A DNA stretch of 64,000 nt, from assembly GCF_040730185.1 (NCBI RefSeq), contig NZ_CP160402.1:5146001-5210000 (forward strand), in the 5' to 3' direction. Every line of letters starts with the position of its first letter. The stretch's first letter is position 1. Below are positions 1 through 9,306 of the stretch, in pieces. This DNA comes from Streptomyces sp. Je 1-332. GTDB taxonomy: Bacteria > Actinomycetota > Actinomycetes > Streptomycetales > Streptomycetaceae. The translations under genes were made by a program, and so were the position numbers. The notes below the pieces were generated by a model, which was not told where the DNA came from, ran no database searches, and was given only the letters and a program-made list of their open reading frames with translations.

Positions 1-1260
1 CTGCTCGCAGACCCGAACTCCATGTACCGCTTCGACGAGCACGAAGTCGTGCTGCCCGTCGTCGTGGTCACGGAGCTCGAGGCGAAGCGGCACCATCCCG
101 AGCTCGGCTACTTCGCCCGGCAGGCCCTGCGCCTCCTGGACGACTGCCGGGTCAGGCACGGTCGCCTGGACGCGCCGATCCCGATCGGCGACCTGGGCGG
201 CTCGCTGCGCGTCGAGCTCAACCACTCCGATCCCGGCGTGCTTCCGGCCGGCTACCGGTTGGGGGACAACGACTCACGGATTCTCGCCGTAGCGCGCAAC
301 CTCCAGGCAGAGGGATACGACGTCACCGTCGTGTCGAAGGATCTGCCTCTGAGGATCAAGGCGTCCTCGGTCGGCCTCCTCGCGGAGGAGTACCGCGCCG
401 AACTCGCCATCACGGACTCCGGCTGGACCGGAATGTCCGAACTGACCCTCTCCGGCGAACAGGTGGACCTCCTCTTCGAAGAAGACACCCTGTACGTCCC
501 CGAGGCGGCCGACCTGCCCGTCCACACGGGCCTCACCATCCAGTCGGAGAGGGGCAAGGCCCTCGGCCGTGTCACGGCCGACGGCAACGTCCGTCTCGTA
601 CGCGGCGATCGTGAGGCCTTCGGCATCAAGGGGAGGAGTGCGGAGCAGCGCATCGCGCTGGATCTGCTGCTCGACCCGGACATCGGCATCCTGTCGATGG
701 GCGGCCGGGCGGGCACCGGCAAGTCGGCTCTCGCGCTCTGCGCGGGACTTGAGGCGGTCCTGGAGCGCCGCCAGCACCAGAAGGTGATGGTCTTCCGGCC
801 GCTGTACGCGGTGGGCGGGCAGGAGCTCGGCTATCTGCCCGGCACGGAGGCCGAGAAGATGGGCCCCTGGGCCCAGGCGGTCTTCGACACGCTCGGTTCG
901 GTGGCGGGCAAGGCGGTCATCGAGGAGGTGACGGCGCGCGGCATGCTCGAAGTGCTCCCGCTCACCCATATCCGCGGGCGCTCGCTGCACGACGCGTTCG
1001 TGATCGTGGATGAGGCCCAATCCCTGGAGCGGAACGTCCTTCTGACCGTTCTGTCCAGGATCGGGGCGAACTCCCGTGTCGTCCTCACTCATGACGTCGC
1101 CCAGCGCGACAACCTCCGAGTGGGGCGGTACGACGGGGTAGTTGCCGTTGTGGAGAAGCTGAAGGGGCATCCGCTCTTCGCCCACGTCACGCTCACCCGC
1201 TCCGAGCGTTCGCAGATCGCGGCCCTCGTGACCGAGATGCTGGAGGACGGTTCGATCTGA
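1..1260 (+). CDS. PIN-PhoH family ATPase/ribonuclease (5' partial)
   Basis: The reading frame is open from the first base, so the start codon lies outside the window; the ATG at 22 is internal (it follows LLADPNS, a usual PIN-domain context). The visible 419 residues hold an N-terminal PIN-like nuclease domain (acidic segment [12 protein letters not shown]) followed by a PhoH P-loop NTPase domain with Walker [13 protein letters not shown] and Walker [12 protein letters not shown]. This is the PhoH2 architecture; such proteins act on RNA in an ATP-dependent way (M. tuberculosis Rv1095 is the known example). A strong hairpin terminator follows 30 bases after the stop, so the gene probably ends its own transcript. 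The family assignment is secure; the cellular role in Streptomyces is inferred. Confidence 0.92.
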   Translation: MLADPNSMYRFDEHEVVLPVVVVTELEAKRHHPELGYFARQALRLLDDCRVRHGRLDAPIPIGDLGGSLRVELNHSDPGVLPAGYRLGDNDSRILAVARNLQAEGYDVTVVSKDLPLRIKASSVGLLAEEYRAELAITDSGWTGMSELTLSGEQVDLLFEEDTLYVPEAADLPVHTGLTIQSERGKALGRVTADGNVRLVRGDREAFGIKGRSAEQRIALDLLLDPDIGILSMGGRAGTGKSALALCAGLEAVLERRQHQKVMVFRPLYAVGGQELGYLPGTEAEKMGPWAQAVFDTLGSVAGKAVIEEVTARGMLEVLPLTHIRGRSLHDAFVIVDEAQSLERNVLLTVLSRIGANSRVVLTHDVAQRDNLRVGRYDGVVAVVEKLKGHPLFAHVTLTRSERSQIAALVTEMLEDGSI

Positions 1261-1290
1261 CCGAGTTCACCCTGGTTGCAGGGGAGTTGG

Positions 1291-1328
1291 CGCCGCCCGG
1301 CGAAGCGAAGGAGCTTAGCCGGGCGGCG
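1291..1328 (+). terminator. Intrinsic terminator after the PhoH gene
   Basis: Arms CGCCGCCCGGC (1291-1301) and GCCGGGCGGCG (1318-1328) are perfectly complementary over 11 bp; the loop contains a short AAGC/GCTT inner pairing. It lies 30 bases after the stop codon. Confidence 0.8.
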
Positions 1329-1695
1329 TCTTGGCGTTCGCCCTTTTCCGAAAAACTCCTGGGGCAAACGAGGTGTGAGCTTTCACACGCAACGGGGAAT
1401 TGCCTTGCGGCGTCCGGCTGGGGCAGAGTCTGGGTCCTGTCAGGCCCCGCATGCGACACACCTGTACCTTGGGGGTACCTCCCACGCATTAAGCAGTGGG
1501 GGAGGTACCGCAAACCGGAAACATCAGAACTTCATAGTGGCCGTCGCATGCCGCCCGAGCACCACGCGGCGCTCCCGTAACGGGGGTTGCCCATCGGGCC
1601 CGTGCCTCCCGTGACCGATACCAAGTGGAGGCCAGCGCCAGGGGCAAGATTGCGTCCGCGAGGTCACCTAGCGGGCGATGCTGGAAGGAAACCGT
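1329..1695 (+). promoter_or_regulatory. Long leader region of the transglycosylase gene
   Basis: This gene-free stretch of about 365 bases separates the PhoH terminator from the lytic transglycosylase. It contains the inverted repeat listed at 1474-1509 and several shorter G/C stems. In Streptomyces, genes for cell-wall hydrolases often have c-di-AMP (ydaO) riboswitch leaders, but I could not find the conserved ydaO blocks here, so no riboswitch is called. A promoter must lie in this region, but no clear -35/-10 pair stands out. Confidence 0.4.
1474..1509. repeat. GGTACCTCCCAC inverted repeat (hairpin)
   Basis: Left arm GGTACCTCCCAC (1474-1485) pairs with GTGGGGGAGGTACC (1496-1509), with a two-base G bulge and a 10-base loop. 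An overlapping short alternative stem (GTACC at about 1464 with GGTAC at 1474) could compete. Hairpins of this type recur between genes in Streptomyces genomes (from memory). Here it may be a repeat element or part of a leader switch. Confidence 0.6.
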
Positions 1696-2418
1696 GTGAG
1701 CCGGATTTCGGTCCGGGGATTCGCCGTGGCATCCGCCACCGCGGTCACCACTGTTGGCGCTGTCGTCGGTGTCGCCTCGGGCAGCACCCCGGGCGCCTCG
1801 AATGACAACGACTTCGAGGCGACGGCAAGCGACGCGACACTCCTCGCAGACATCCCCGCGGGTCAGCAGGCCCAGGTGCAGACCGCGTCCCTGACGCAGC
1901 AGGCCGACGCGCAGGCCACGGCCGCCGACACGGCCGCGAAGAAGTCCGCGGCAGAAGCGGCCCGCAAGCAGGCCGCCGAGTCGGCGATCGCGAAGCAGAA
2001 GGCCGCAGAGAAGGCGGAGGCCGCAGAGAAGGCGGCCGCCAAGAAGGAGCGCGAGGAGAAGGCGGAGGTCAAGGCCAGCCGTTCTTCCGCGCGCGACGCC
2101 TCGGACTTCGCCCCGCAGTCCTCGTACTCCGTCTCGCAGGTCCAGGCGATGGCACGGCAGATGGTCCCCGGTGACCAGTTCCAGTGCTTCAGCAACATCG
2201 TCAACCACGAGTCCACCTGGAACTACAAGGCCAGCAACCCCTCTTCGGGTGCCTACGGCCTCGTCCAGGCGCTCCCCGGTTCCAAGATGTCCTCGGCCGG
2301 TGCCGACTGGCAGACGAACCCCGCCACGCAGATCAAGTGGGGCCTCGGCTACATGAACGACCGCTACGGAAGCCCGTGCGGAGCCTGGGACTTCTGGCAG
2401 GCGAACAACTGGTACTGA
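1696..2418 (+). CDS. Secreted lytic transglycosylase (SLT-like domain)
   Basis: The GTG at 1696 is chosen because GGAAGGA (1683-1689) lies 6 bases upstream; the ATG at 1678 has no ribosome site. The protein (240 residues) starts with a signal-type hydrophobic segment (VASATAVTTVGAVVGVASG), then a long Ala/Lys/Glu-rich stretch predicted as coiled coil (roughly residues 55-130). It ends in a lysozyme-like goose/SLT domain with the catalytic-type Glu in NHESTWN, then GAYGLVQALPGSKM and AWDFWQANNWY. Such proteins cleave peptidoglycan glycan strands outside the cell membrane during growth or spore germination. The C-terminal domain is strongly family-like; the coiled coil may anchor or regulate it. 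Confidence 0.88.
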   Translation: MSRISVRGFAVASATAVTTVGAVVGVASGSTPGASNDNDFEATASDATLLADIPAGQQAQVQTASLTQQADAQATAADTAAKKSAAEAARKQAAESAIAKQKAAEKAEAAEKAAAKKEREEKAEVKASRSSARDASDFAPQSSYSVSQVQAMARQMVPGDQFQCFSNIVNHESTWNYKASNPSSGAYGLVQALPGSKMSSAGADWQTNPATQIKWGLGYMNDRYGSPCGAWDFWQANNWY

Positions 2419-2543
2419 GCCGCTCGCCGCTCAACCTTCAGAGGCCCCTCACCGTCCTTCGGTGGGGGGTCTCAGCCGTGTACGGTCAGTCCGACAACTT
2501 CCAGGGGGGAGTGGTGCGGAAAGACGGGGGAAGAGGACGGATC

Positions 2544-3893
2544 ATGTCGCGAGTACCAGGGTGGATCGGCCGGCTCGGAGACGGACTGTCTCAGTTGGGC
2601 GAGCGCAGGAGCGAGCGTTCGCGGTCGGACGACGACTTCGAGGACGACGCCAGGCGCTCGCGACGGTCGTCCGCCGGTGACCCCTCCGACGAGGCCTCCC
2701 AGGAGGCGGAGACGGTGGTGCCCGCGCCGCCCGCGTACGCCCCGGACATAGCGGCAAGGCCCGACCCCGTCGCCGCGGTGCCGTGGGGGATGCGGGTCGC
2801 CGCCGAGGCCGGCTGGCGCCTCCTCGTACTCGCGGGCACGCTCTGGGTGCTGATGAAGGTGATCAGCGCCGTACAGCTGGTCGTCTTCGCCTTCGTGGCG
2901 GCGCTGCTCGTCACCGCGATGCTGCAGCCCACGGTGGCCCGGCTCAGACGGCTCGGTCTGCCCAGAGGGCTCGCGACCGTCCTCACCGCCGTACTCGGCT
3001 TCGTCGTCATCGGGCTCGTCGGCTGGTTCGTCGTCTGGCAGGTCATGGAGAACGCGGACACGCTCTCAAGCCAGCTCCAGGACGGCATCGACGACCTGCG
3101 CAACTGGCTCCTGAACAGCCCGTTCCATGTGACCGAGGATCAGATCAACGAGATCGCCAAGAGCCTGCGGGACGCGGTCGGCGCGAACACGGAGGAGCTG
3201 ACGACGGCGGGCCTCGAAGGGGTCACCGTCATCGTGGAGACCATGACGGGCATCCTGCTCGCGATGTTCTCGACGCTGTTCCTGCTGTACGACGGCAAGC
3301 GCATCTGGCAGTGGGTCCTGAAGCTGGTCCCGGCGCCCGCGCGGCCCGGCATCGCGGGCGCGGGGCCGCGTGCCTGGCGCACGCTGACGGCCTATGTGCG
3401 CGGCACGGTGATAGTGGCCCTGATCGACGCGATCTTCATCGGGCTCGGGATCTACTTCCTCGGGGTGCCGATGGCCGTGCCGCTGGCCGTCTTCATCTTC
3501 CTCTTCGCGTTCATCCCGCTGGTGGGCGCTGTCATCTCGGGCGCGCTCGCCGTGGTGGTGGGTCTGGTCACCCAGGGGGTCTTCACCGGAGTGATGACCC
3601 TGGTGGTCGTCCTCGCCGTGCAGCAGATCGAGGGGCACATCCTCCAGCCGTTCATCCTCGGGCGCGCCGTACGGGTGCATCCGCTGGCCGTGGTGCTCTC
3701 GGTGGCCGCGGGCGGGCTCGTCGCCGGGATCGGCGGGGCGGTCGTCGCGGTACCGCTGGTCGCCGTCACCAACACGGTGGTGGGTTATCTGAGGGCGTAC
3801 TCCCGCGAGGCCGCATTGAAGCAGGCACCTCAGCCGCGGGGGGCGACGGCCGTGGACGTGGCCCCCGTGGAGCGCGAGCCCGCCGCCGAGTGA
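2544..3893 (+). CDS. AI-2E family membrane transporter (TqsA/PerM type)
   Basis: The ATG at 2544 is preferred (GAAGAGG upstream); the frame is open further upstream, but that part has no start with a good ribosome site. The protein (449 residues) has a charged, disordered N-terminus (about 75 residues, rich in Arg/Ser/Asp), then about eight membrane segments in the AI-2E exporter arrangement: an N-terminal group, a long soluble loop (around residues 150-220) and a C-terminal group containing FIPLVGAVISG and the family-typical QQIEGHILQPFILG. Family members are proposed exporters of small molecules or ions; the substrate here is unknown. It is convergent with ahpD across a strong shared terminator. 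Confidence 0.85.
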   Translation: MSRVPGWIGRLGDGLSQLGERRSERSRSDDDFEDDARRSRRSSAGDPSDEASQEAETVVPAPPAYAPDIAARPDPVAAVPWGMRVAAEAGWRLLVLAGTLWVLMKVISAVQLVVFAFVAALLVTAMLQPTVARLRRLGLPRGLATVLTAVLGFVVIGLVGWFVVWQVMENADTLSSQLQDGIDDLRNWLLNSPFHVTEDQINEIAKSLRDAVGANTEELTTAGLEGVTVIVETMTGILLAMFSTLFLLYDGKRIWQWVLKLVPAPARPGIAGAGPRAWRTLTAYVRGTVIVALIDAIFIGLGIYFLGVPMAVPLAVFIFLFAFIPLVGAVISGALAVVVGLVTQGVFTGVMTLVVVLAVQQIEGHILQPFILGRAVRVHPLAVVLSVAAGGLVAGIGGAVVAVPLVAVTNTVVGYLRAYSREAALKQAPQPRGATAVDVAPVEREPAAE

Positions 3894-3920
3894 CACGGTC
3901 CTCGTACGGGGACGCGTACA

Positions 3921-3961
3921 TGAAGGGGCCCCGCGGACTTGAAGTCCGCGGGGCCCCTTCA
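3921..3961. terminator. Bidirectional terminator between AI-2E gene and ahpD
   Basis: A perfect 19-bp stem: left arm 3921-3939 (TGAAGGGGCCCCGCGGACT), 3-base loop, right arm 3943-3961. It ends the + strand transcript and also lies 15 bases after the ahpD stop on the - strand. Confidence 0.9.
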
Positions 3962-3975
3962 CGTTGCTCGGATGC

Positions 3976-4509
3976 TTACTCGGAGAGCACGGACTCCGAG
4001 TCCAGCGTGACGCCGACCGCCTGGATCACGGCGGCGATCTTGAAGGCTTCCTGGATCGTCTCGCGGTCCACGCCGGCCTTCCGCAGCACCTGCTCGTGCG
4101 AGTCGAGGCACTGGCCACAGCCGTTGATCGCGGAGACCGCGAGCGACCACAGCTCGAAGTCGACCTTCTCCACGCCCGGGTTACCGATGACGTTCATCCG
4201 CAGGCCGGCCCGCATCGTCCCGTACTCCGGGTCCGAGAGGAGGTGGCGCGTGCGGTAGAAGACGTTGTTCATCGCCATGACGGCCGCGGCCGACTTGGCG
4301 GCGGTGTACGCCTCGGGGGAGAGGTTCGCCTTCGCCTCGGGCTCCAGCTCGCGCAGCACCTTGGGGGAGCGGGAGGCGATCGCGCAGGCGAGCACCGTGC
4401 CCCACAGCTGCTGCTGCGGCAGGTCCGAGTTGCCGATGACCGAGCCGAGGTTCAGCTTCAGGTCCTTGGCGTAGTCCGGTACGGCGGACTTCAGTTCGTC
4501 GAGTGCCAT
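3976..4509 (-). CDS. ahpD: Alkyl hydroperoxidase AhpD
   Basis: This 177-residue protein is the exact length of the AhpD family (M. tuberculosis AhpD, 177). It has the active-site motif CGQCLDSHE with Cys131, Cys134 and His138 and the upstream Glu119. AhpD has weak peroxidase activity and reduces AhpC in actinobacteria lacking AhpF. It lies 16 bases downstream of ahpC on the same strand, so the two are co-transcribed; OxyR encoded divergently upstream of ahpC is the expected regulator. Confidence 0.97.
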   Translation of the reverse strand: MALDELKSAVPDYAKDLKLNLGSVIGNSDLPQQQLWGTVLACAIASRSPKVLRELEPEAKANLSPEAYTAAKSAAAVMAMNNVFYRTRHLLSDPEYGTMRAGLRMNVIGNPGVEKVDFELWSLAVSAINGCGQCLDSHEQVLRKAGVDRETIQEAFKIAAVIQAVGVTLDSESVLSE

Positions 4510-4525
4510 GTCAGTACCTTTCCGT

Positions 4526-5080
4526 TCACTCGCCCGAGAGGAGCGCGACCGGGTCGAGGGTCTCGTCGCCCTGGGTCCAGTTGCAGGGGCAGAGCTCGTC
4601 GGTCTGGAGCGCGTCGAGGACCCGGAGGACCTCCTTGGGGTTACGGCCCACGGAACCGGCGGTCACCATCGTGAACTGGATCTCGTTGTTCTGGTCGACG
4701 ATGAAGACGGCGCGCTGCGCGAAGCCGTCCTCGCCCTCGATGCCGAGGTCACGCATGAGCTCGTGCTTCGAGTCGGCCAGCATCGGGAAGGGCAGGTCGG
4801 TCAGGTCCGGGTGGTCCTTGCGCCAGGCGTGGTGCACGAACTCGGAGTCACCGGAGAAGCCGAGGATCTGGGCGTCACGGTCGGCGAACTCGTCGTTCAG
4901 CTTGCCGAAAGCGGCGATCTCGGTCGGGCACACGAAGGTGAAGTCCTTTGGCCACGCGAAGACGATCTTCCACTTGCCCTCGTAGGTCTTGTGGTCGATC
5001 TGCTTGAACTCAGCGCCCTTCTCCAGGGAGACGCAGGCGGTCAGATCGAACTGGGGGAACTTGTCACCGACAGTGAGCAC
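4526..5080 (-). CDS. ahpC: Alkyl hydroperoxide reductase AhpC (2-Cys peroxiredoxin)
   Basis: The GTG at 5080 is chosen because AAGGAGAG lies just upstream, giving 184 residues, the usual actinobacterial length; a longer reading starting at 5098 would add six residues and swallow the ribosome site. The peroxidatic Cys51 sits in TFVCPTE; the C-terminal DELCPCNW carries Cys164 and Cys166, candidates for the resolving role. The enzyme reduces hydrogen peroxide and organic peroxides in the cytoplasm with AhpD as partner. It is divergent from oxyR. Confidence 0.97.
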   Translation of the reverse strand: MLTVGDKFPQFDLTACVSLEKGAEFKQIDHKTYEGKWKIVFAWPKDFTFVCPTEIAAFGKLNDEFADRDAQILGFSGDSEFVHHAWRKDHPDLTDLPFPMLADSKHELMRDLGIEGEDGFAQRAVFIVDQNNEIQFTMVTAGSVGRNPKEVLRVLDALQTDELCPCNWTQGDETLDPVALLSGE

Positions 5081-5209
5081 GGACTCTCCTTGCAGCATCG
5101 GAACCCGGGTAAGGGGCTCCAGGGGGATGGACTGCTGTCGATCGTGGCACAGAGTGCATTGATTCGGGAAATAGCTACACTCTGTTCCGTTGATCGGAGG
5201 TGGCTATCA
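5081..5209. promoter_or_regulatory. Divergent ahpC / oxyR promoter region
   Basis: These 129 bases hold both promoters and, from the known S. coelicolor system, the OxyR binding site. A TACACT (5176-5181) is a candidate -10 for oxyR, but no well-spaced -35 is visible. The oxyR ribosome site CGGAGG is at 5195-5200. I cannot place the operator exactly. Confidence 0.6.
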
Positions 5210-6148
5210 GTGCAAGCCATAAATAGGGGCAAGCAGCCCAGCCTGGCGCAGCTGCGCGCCTTCGCGGCCGTGGCCGAACATCTGCACTTCAGGGACGCGG
5301 CGGTAGCAATAGGGATGAGTCAGCCCGCGCTCTCCGGTGCCGTGTCCGCCCTGGAGGAGACACTCGGTGTCACCCTGCTCGAACGTACGACCCGCAAAGT
5401 GCTGCTCTCGTCCGCCGGTGAGCGCCTCGCGGTGCGGGCCAGGGCCGTGCTCGACGAGGTCGGGGCGCTGATGGAGGAGGCCGACGCCGTGCGCGCGCCG
5501 TTCACCGGCGCGCTGCGGCTGGGCGTGATCCCGACCGTGGCGCCCTATCTGCTGCCCACGCTCATCGGGCTCGTCCACGAGAAGTACCCGGATCTGGACC
5601 TTCAGGTGCACGAGGAGCAGACGTCCTCGCTGATCGAAGGCCTCGGCGCCGGACGGCTCGACCTGCTCCTTCTCGCCGTGCCGCTCGGCATGCCCGGCGT
5701 CAGCGAACTCCCCCTGTTCGACGAGGACTTCGTGCTCGTCACGCCCCTCGACCACTGGCTCGGCGGACGCGAGGGCATCCCGCGCGACGCCCTGCGCGAG
5801 CTGAACCTGCTGCTGCTCGACGAGGGGCACTGCCTGCGCGACCAGGCCCTGGACATCTGCCGGGAGGCGGGGCGCGCGGACGCCCCGGTGACCACGACCG
5901 CCGCCGGGCTCTCCACCCTCGTACAACTGGTGGCGGGCGGGCTCGGCGTGACGCTGCTTCCGCGTACCGCCGTCCGCGTCGAGACCAGCCGCAGCAACCA
6001 GCTGCTCACCGGGTACTTCGCGGACCCGGCGCCGACCCGGCGTATCGCGCTCGCGATGCGTACGGGGGCCGCGCGTGCGGCGGAGTACGAGGAGCTTGCC
6101 GCCGCGCTGCGGGGGGCCGTGAAGCCGTTGCCGGTGCGGGTGGTGTGA
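5210..6148 (+). CDS. oxyR: Peroxide-sensing LysR-type regulator OxyR
   Basis: The GTG at 5210 is chosen (CGGAGG nine bases upstream); the frame stays open far upstream, but that part is antisense to ahpC. The 312-residue protein has a winged helix-turn-helix (residues about 10-70: AAVAIGMSQPALSGAVSALE) and a LysR effector domain. Two cysteines, Cys208 and Cys217 in GHCLRDQALDIC, are nine residues apart, the same spacing as the redox pair Cys199/Cys208 of E. coli OxyR. It should sense peroxide and activate ahpCD. Confidence 0.95.
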   Translation: MQAINRGKQPSLAQLRAFAAVAEHLHFRDAAVAIGMSQPALSGAVSALEETLGVTLLERTTRKVLLSSAGERLAVRARAVLDEVGALMEEADAVRAPFTGALRLGVIPTVAPYLLPTLIGLVHEKYPDLDLQVHEEQTSSLIEGLGAGRLDLLLLAVPLGMPGVSELPLFDEDFVLVTPLDHWLGGREGIPRDALRELNLLLLDEGHCLRDQALDICREAGRADAPVTTTAAGLSTLVQLVAGGLGVTLLPRTAVRVETSRSNQLLTGYFADPAPTRRIALAMRTGAARAAEYEELAAALRGAVKPLPVRVV

Positions 6149-6196
6149 CCCCGCACCGGCAACGCACCGCCCTATATCGCTTCCCTCTTACGGGAG

Positions 6197-8623
6197 TTAC
6201 TCCGTGCGCAGGCCGTCCGGGCGCATCATGCGCCACAGCGGCGGCAGGCTGAGCAGTGTCACGACGGCGACGAGGGCGGCGCCCGCGGCCGTCAGCGGGG
6301 CGAAGAGCCACCAGTCGGTGACCGTCTTGTCGATCATGCGGACCATGACCCATCCCAGACCGAGGCCGCCCGCGACGGCGAGCACGAGGCCGATCGCCAC
6401 CGGGATCGCGGTCTGCCACAGGATCGACCAGGCCATCGACACGCGGCGCGTGCCGAACGCGGTGAGCGCGGCCAGCAGGCGCTTGCGCTCCCGCAGTTGC
6501 TCGATCATCGAGACCAGCAGGGACGCCGCGATCAGCCCCATCGTCGCCATCGCGCCGATCTGCAGACCGGTCTGGATGGTGGCGTACTGCTTGTCGCGCT
6601 CGACCGCGCGCAGCGTCATCACGGAGAGGAACGGGTCGACGTGGGCCGCGGTGTTGCGGATGAACTCCTCGCCGTCCCTGACGTCCGGGTCGACCTGGAT
6701 CATCGCGGTCGTCGAGGCGTTGGTCATCCTGGAGACGTCGATCGCACCCGGCGTCGCGTAGATGCCGTCGTGCAGGTCGCCGCCCGGGTCGGGGCGCGCC
6801 TGGACCGTGCGGGAGTCCGCGGGCAGCGTCCACGGGACGTGTTTGCCCGCTCTGTCCCAGCTGTCGGAGTTCAGGTCGATGGGCTTGCCCGGACGGGCCG
6901 ACTCGTCGACCCACTTGTTCATCCTGGTGTTGCCCGTGTGCACGACGAAGGTGTCGCCGTCCTGGCAGGAGCCGATCCGGGCCAGCTCGCGCAGGTTGGC
7001 GCAGGTGCCGACCGTCAGCTCCGTGGTGGGCCGGATGTCCTCGGGGTTCTTCATCGTGCCGGGCTTCACGACGTACGAGGAGACCGTGCCGATGACGTTC
7101 TCGACGCCCTTGGTCGTGCGGAACCTGTCGATCATCCGCTGGGCGAGCTCGCCGTCGCCGACGTCGGCCCGGACCACCAGCTTGGCGCGGCCGGGGTCGT
7201 CGCCGGTCACCCGGTTGAAGTCGTCGTGCATCGCGACGAACAGCATCTGCAGGGCGACCGCGCCCGCCACGGCCACGGTGATGCCGCTGACCGCGCGCGC
7301 CGCCGTACCGCTGCTCAACTGAAGCCTGCGGGTAGCCAGTTGCCAGGGCACGGGGCCCCCGCCGCGCAGCCGGGCCACGCTCGCCTCGACGAGCCAGGGC
7401 AGCAGCGCGGCCAGGCCCACCAGGGTGAGCGTCGCGCCCGCGCCGATGGCGAAGACCGGCGGCGCGTAGTCGCCCCCGACGCGGCCCGCCGCCAGCAGGA
7501 TGCCGAGGCCGAGCAGCGGCATCACGACGCGCCACCACAGGCGGCGCTTGCGGGGCTTGGTGCTGCGCACGACCCCGAGCGGCTCGATGGAGACGGCCCG
7601 CAGCGAGATGAGCGTGACCACGACGGCCGTGAGCGGCACGGCGAGCACGATCAGGGCGGCGAGGGCGGGCACCGGCACCACGTCGGAGGGGAAGGCGCTG
7701 ATCCGCCACCCGTCGAGGGTGCCGACCAGTTCGCGTACTCCCATGAAGAACAGTCCGCCCGCGGCGAGCCCGAGCAGCGCGCCGCACAGGGCCTCGCCCG
7801 CAGCGATCCGCCGCACGCTGCGCGCGTCGGCGCCGACCAGGCGCAGGGCGGCAAGACGCCGGTCGCGCCGGTCGCCGCCGAAGCGGACCGCCGTGCCGAT
7901 GAAGATGACCACCGGGGTGAGCAACACCACGCAGATCAGGACCACCAGGACGATCAGCATCGGGTCCATGGGTTCCGCGGGCTGTTTGTAGCCGTAGCCG
8001 TCCACGCGGTGGCCGCCCTTGGCCGGGGTGAGGGCGTCGGAACCGGCGTAGTAGTAGAGCTCCTTGGGGTTGGTCAGGCCCGCGTCGCCGATGGTGCCGG
8101 TGACCTTGTAGTCGCCGTACCGCTCCTTGAGGAGGGCGCCGTCGGAGCTGTTCAGGAGGTCGCGCAGGGCGGGCGACACGATCATCTCGCCGTCCGCCGG
8201 GATCTTGTCCAGGCCGGGCGGCAGCACCGGGTGGGAGCCCTCGGCGCGCAGCACGCGACCGCTCACCGTCGAGTCACGGAAGTCGGTGGGGACGTCGCGC
8301 TGGAGGACGGTGGAGTCGGAGGGCTTGATCTTCTCGCCCGAGAACTCGCCCTCGGCCGTGCGGGCCACCGAGCGGTTCTCGCGCTCCGTGAGCAGGTTGG
8401 GCACGGACGCCGCGCCGAGCAGCAGCGCCACACCGAGGCCGACGCCGACCGCCGTGAGCAGGGTGCGGGTCCAGCCCTCACGGCCGCCGCCGACGGCGAA
8501 ACGTATGCCCATCGCCAGGTCGCGGGCGAAGGCGCGGGGCCCTCCCTTGGATACCTTCGCGGTGGCGTCGGCGAGCGGCGGCCGGGGAGCGGTTCCGGCC
8601 TTTGTGCGGGTGTCGGGACTCAT
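6197..8623 (-). CDS. ABC exporter permease, FtsX/MacB-like
   Basis: The ATG at 8623 overlaps the stop of the ATPase gene by four bases (ATGA), which fixes the start. The protein (808 residues) has about ten membrane segments: one near residue 60, a first extracellular domain of roughly 200 residues, a group of six from about 245 to 500, a second large extracellular domain containing a Cys pair (GTCANLRELARIGSC) and three C-terminal segments. This is two FtsX-type units in one chain, as in macrolide/lipid/peptide exporters. With the ATPase and PadR regulator it forms a three-gene operon; the substrate is unknown but may be an antimicrobial or lipid. Confidence 0.9.
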   Translation of the reverse strand: MSPDTRTKAGTAPRPPLADATAKVSKGGPRAFARDLAMGIRFAVGGGREGWTRTLLTAVGVGLGVALLLGAASVPNLLTERENRSVARTAEGEFSGEKIKPSDSTVLQRDVPTDFRDSTVSGRVLRAEGSHPVLPPGLDKIPADGEMIVSPALRDLLNSSDGALLKERYGDYKVTGTIGDAGLTNPKELYYYAGSDALTPAKGGHRVDGYGYKQPAEPMDPMLIVLVVLICVVLLTPVVIFIGTAVRFGGDRRDRRLAALRLVGADARSVRRIAAGEALCGALLGLAAGGLFFMGVRELVGTLDGWRISAFPSDVVPVPALAALIVLAVPLTAVVVTLISLRAVSIEPLGVVRSTKPRKRRLWWRVVMPLLGLGILLAAGRVGGDYAPPVFAIGAGATLTLVGLAALLPWLVEASVARLRGGGPVPWQLATRRLQLSSGTAARAVSGITVAVAGAVALQMLFVAMHDDFNRVTGDDPGRAKLVVRADVGDGELAQRMIDRFRTTKGVENVIGTVSSYVVKPGTMKNPEDIRPTTELTVGTCANLRELARIGSCQDGDTFVVHTGNTRMNKWVDESARPGKPIDLNSDSWDRAGKHVPWTLPADSRTVQARPDPGGDLHDGIYATPGAIDVSRMTNASTTAMIQVDPDVRDGEEFIRNTAAHVDPFLSVMTLRAVERDKQYATIQTGLQIGAMATMGLIAASLLVSMIEQLRERKRLLAALTAFGTRRVSMAWSILWQTAIPVAIGLVLAVAGGLGLGWVMVRMIDKTVTDWWLFAPLTAAGAALVAVVTLLSLPPLWRMMRPDGLRTE

Positions 8624-9306
8624 ATCGCCCGCTCCATGTCGCGGGCCCTGCCGTCGCGTACGACGATCTCGCGGTCGGAGTAGGCGGCGACCCGCGTCTC
8701 GTGCGTGACCAGGACCACGGCGGTGTTCGCCGAGCGCGCGGCGTCGGTGAGCAGCTCCATGACGCGCTCGCCGTTGAGGGAGTCCAGCGCGCCGGTCGGC
8801 TCGTCGGCGAAGATCACGCGCGGGCTCGTGGCCAGCGCGCGGGCCACGGCGACGCGCTGCCCCTGGCCGCCGGAGACCTCGCCGGGCCGCTTGGCGCGGA
8901 CGTCGTCGACCTCCAGACGCTCCATCCACGTACGGGCGGTCGCCTCGGCCTCCTTGCGCTTCGCGCCGCCCAGCCGCAGCGGAAGCGCGACGTTCTCCAC
9001 GCAGGTCAGCTCGGGGACCAGCTGGCCGAACTGGAAGACGAAGCCGAACTCGCTGCGGCGCAGGGCGCTCAGCGTGGCGTCCGGCAGGTCCGTGAGCTCG
9101 CGGCCGTTGTAGGTGATGGAGCCCGAGTCGGGCTTCACGATCCCCGCGAGGCAGTGCAGGAGCGTGGACTTGCCCGAGCCGGACGGGCCCATCACGGCGA
9201 CGACCTCGCCGGGGTGGATGGAGAACCCGGCGTCGTCGAGCGCGGTCGTGGGACCGTACGTCTTGCGCAGGCCGGACGCGGTCAGAAGGGAGCCGGCGGG
9301 GGTCAT
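8620..9306 (-). CDS. ABC transporter ATP-binding protein (LolD/MacB type)
   Basis: The protein (228 residues) has Walker A GPSGSGKSTLLH, Q-loop FGFVFQFGQLVPELT, signature VSGGQGQRVAVARAL and Walker B VIFADEPTG followed by ALDS and the switch His in VTHE. It powers the FtsX-like permease encoded next. It overlaps both the upstream padR stop and the downstream permease start by four bases (ATGA), a sign of translational coupling. Confidence 0.95.
   Translation of the reverse strand: MTPAGSLLTASGLRKTYGPTTALDDAGFSIHPGEVVAVMGPSGSGKSTLLHCLAGIVKPDSGSITYNGRELTDLPDATLSALRRSEFGFVFQFGQLVPELTCVENVALPLRLGGAKRKEAEATARTWMERLEVDDVRAKRPGEVSGGQGQRVAVARALATSPRVIFADEPTGALDSLNGERVMELLTDAARSANTAVVLVTHETRVAAYSDREIVVRDGRARDMERAI

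Noticed and set aside
1329..1695. c-di-AMP (ydaO) riboswitch before the transglycosylase gene
   Set aside because: The conserved GGGGGACCCA-type and GGGTGAATC-type blocks could not be found; only a simple hairpin is clear.
6497..8683. 728-codon frame on the + strand
   Set aside because: Antisense to the FtsX-like permease; composition (His/Arg/Asp-rich) is typical of a high-GC shadow frame.
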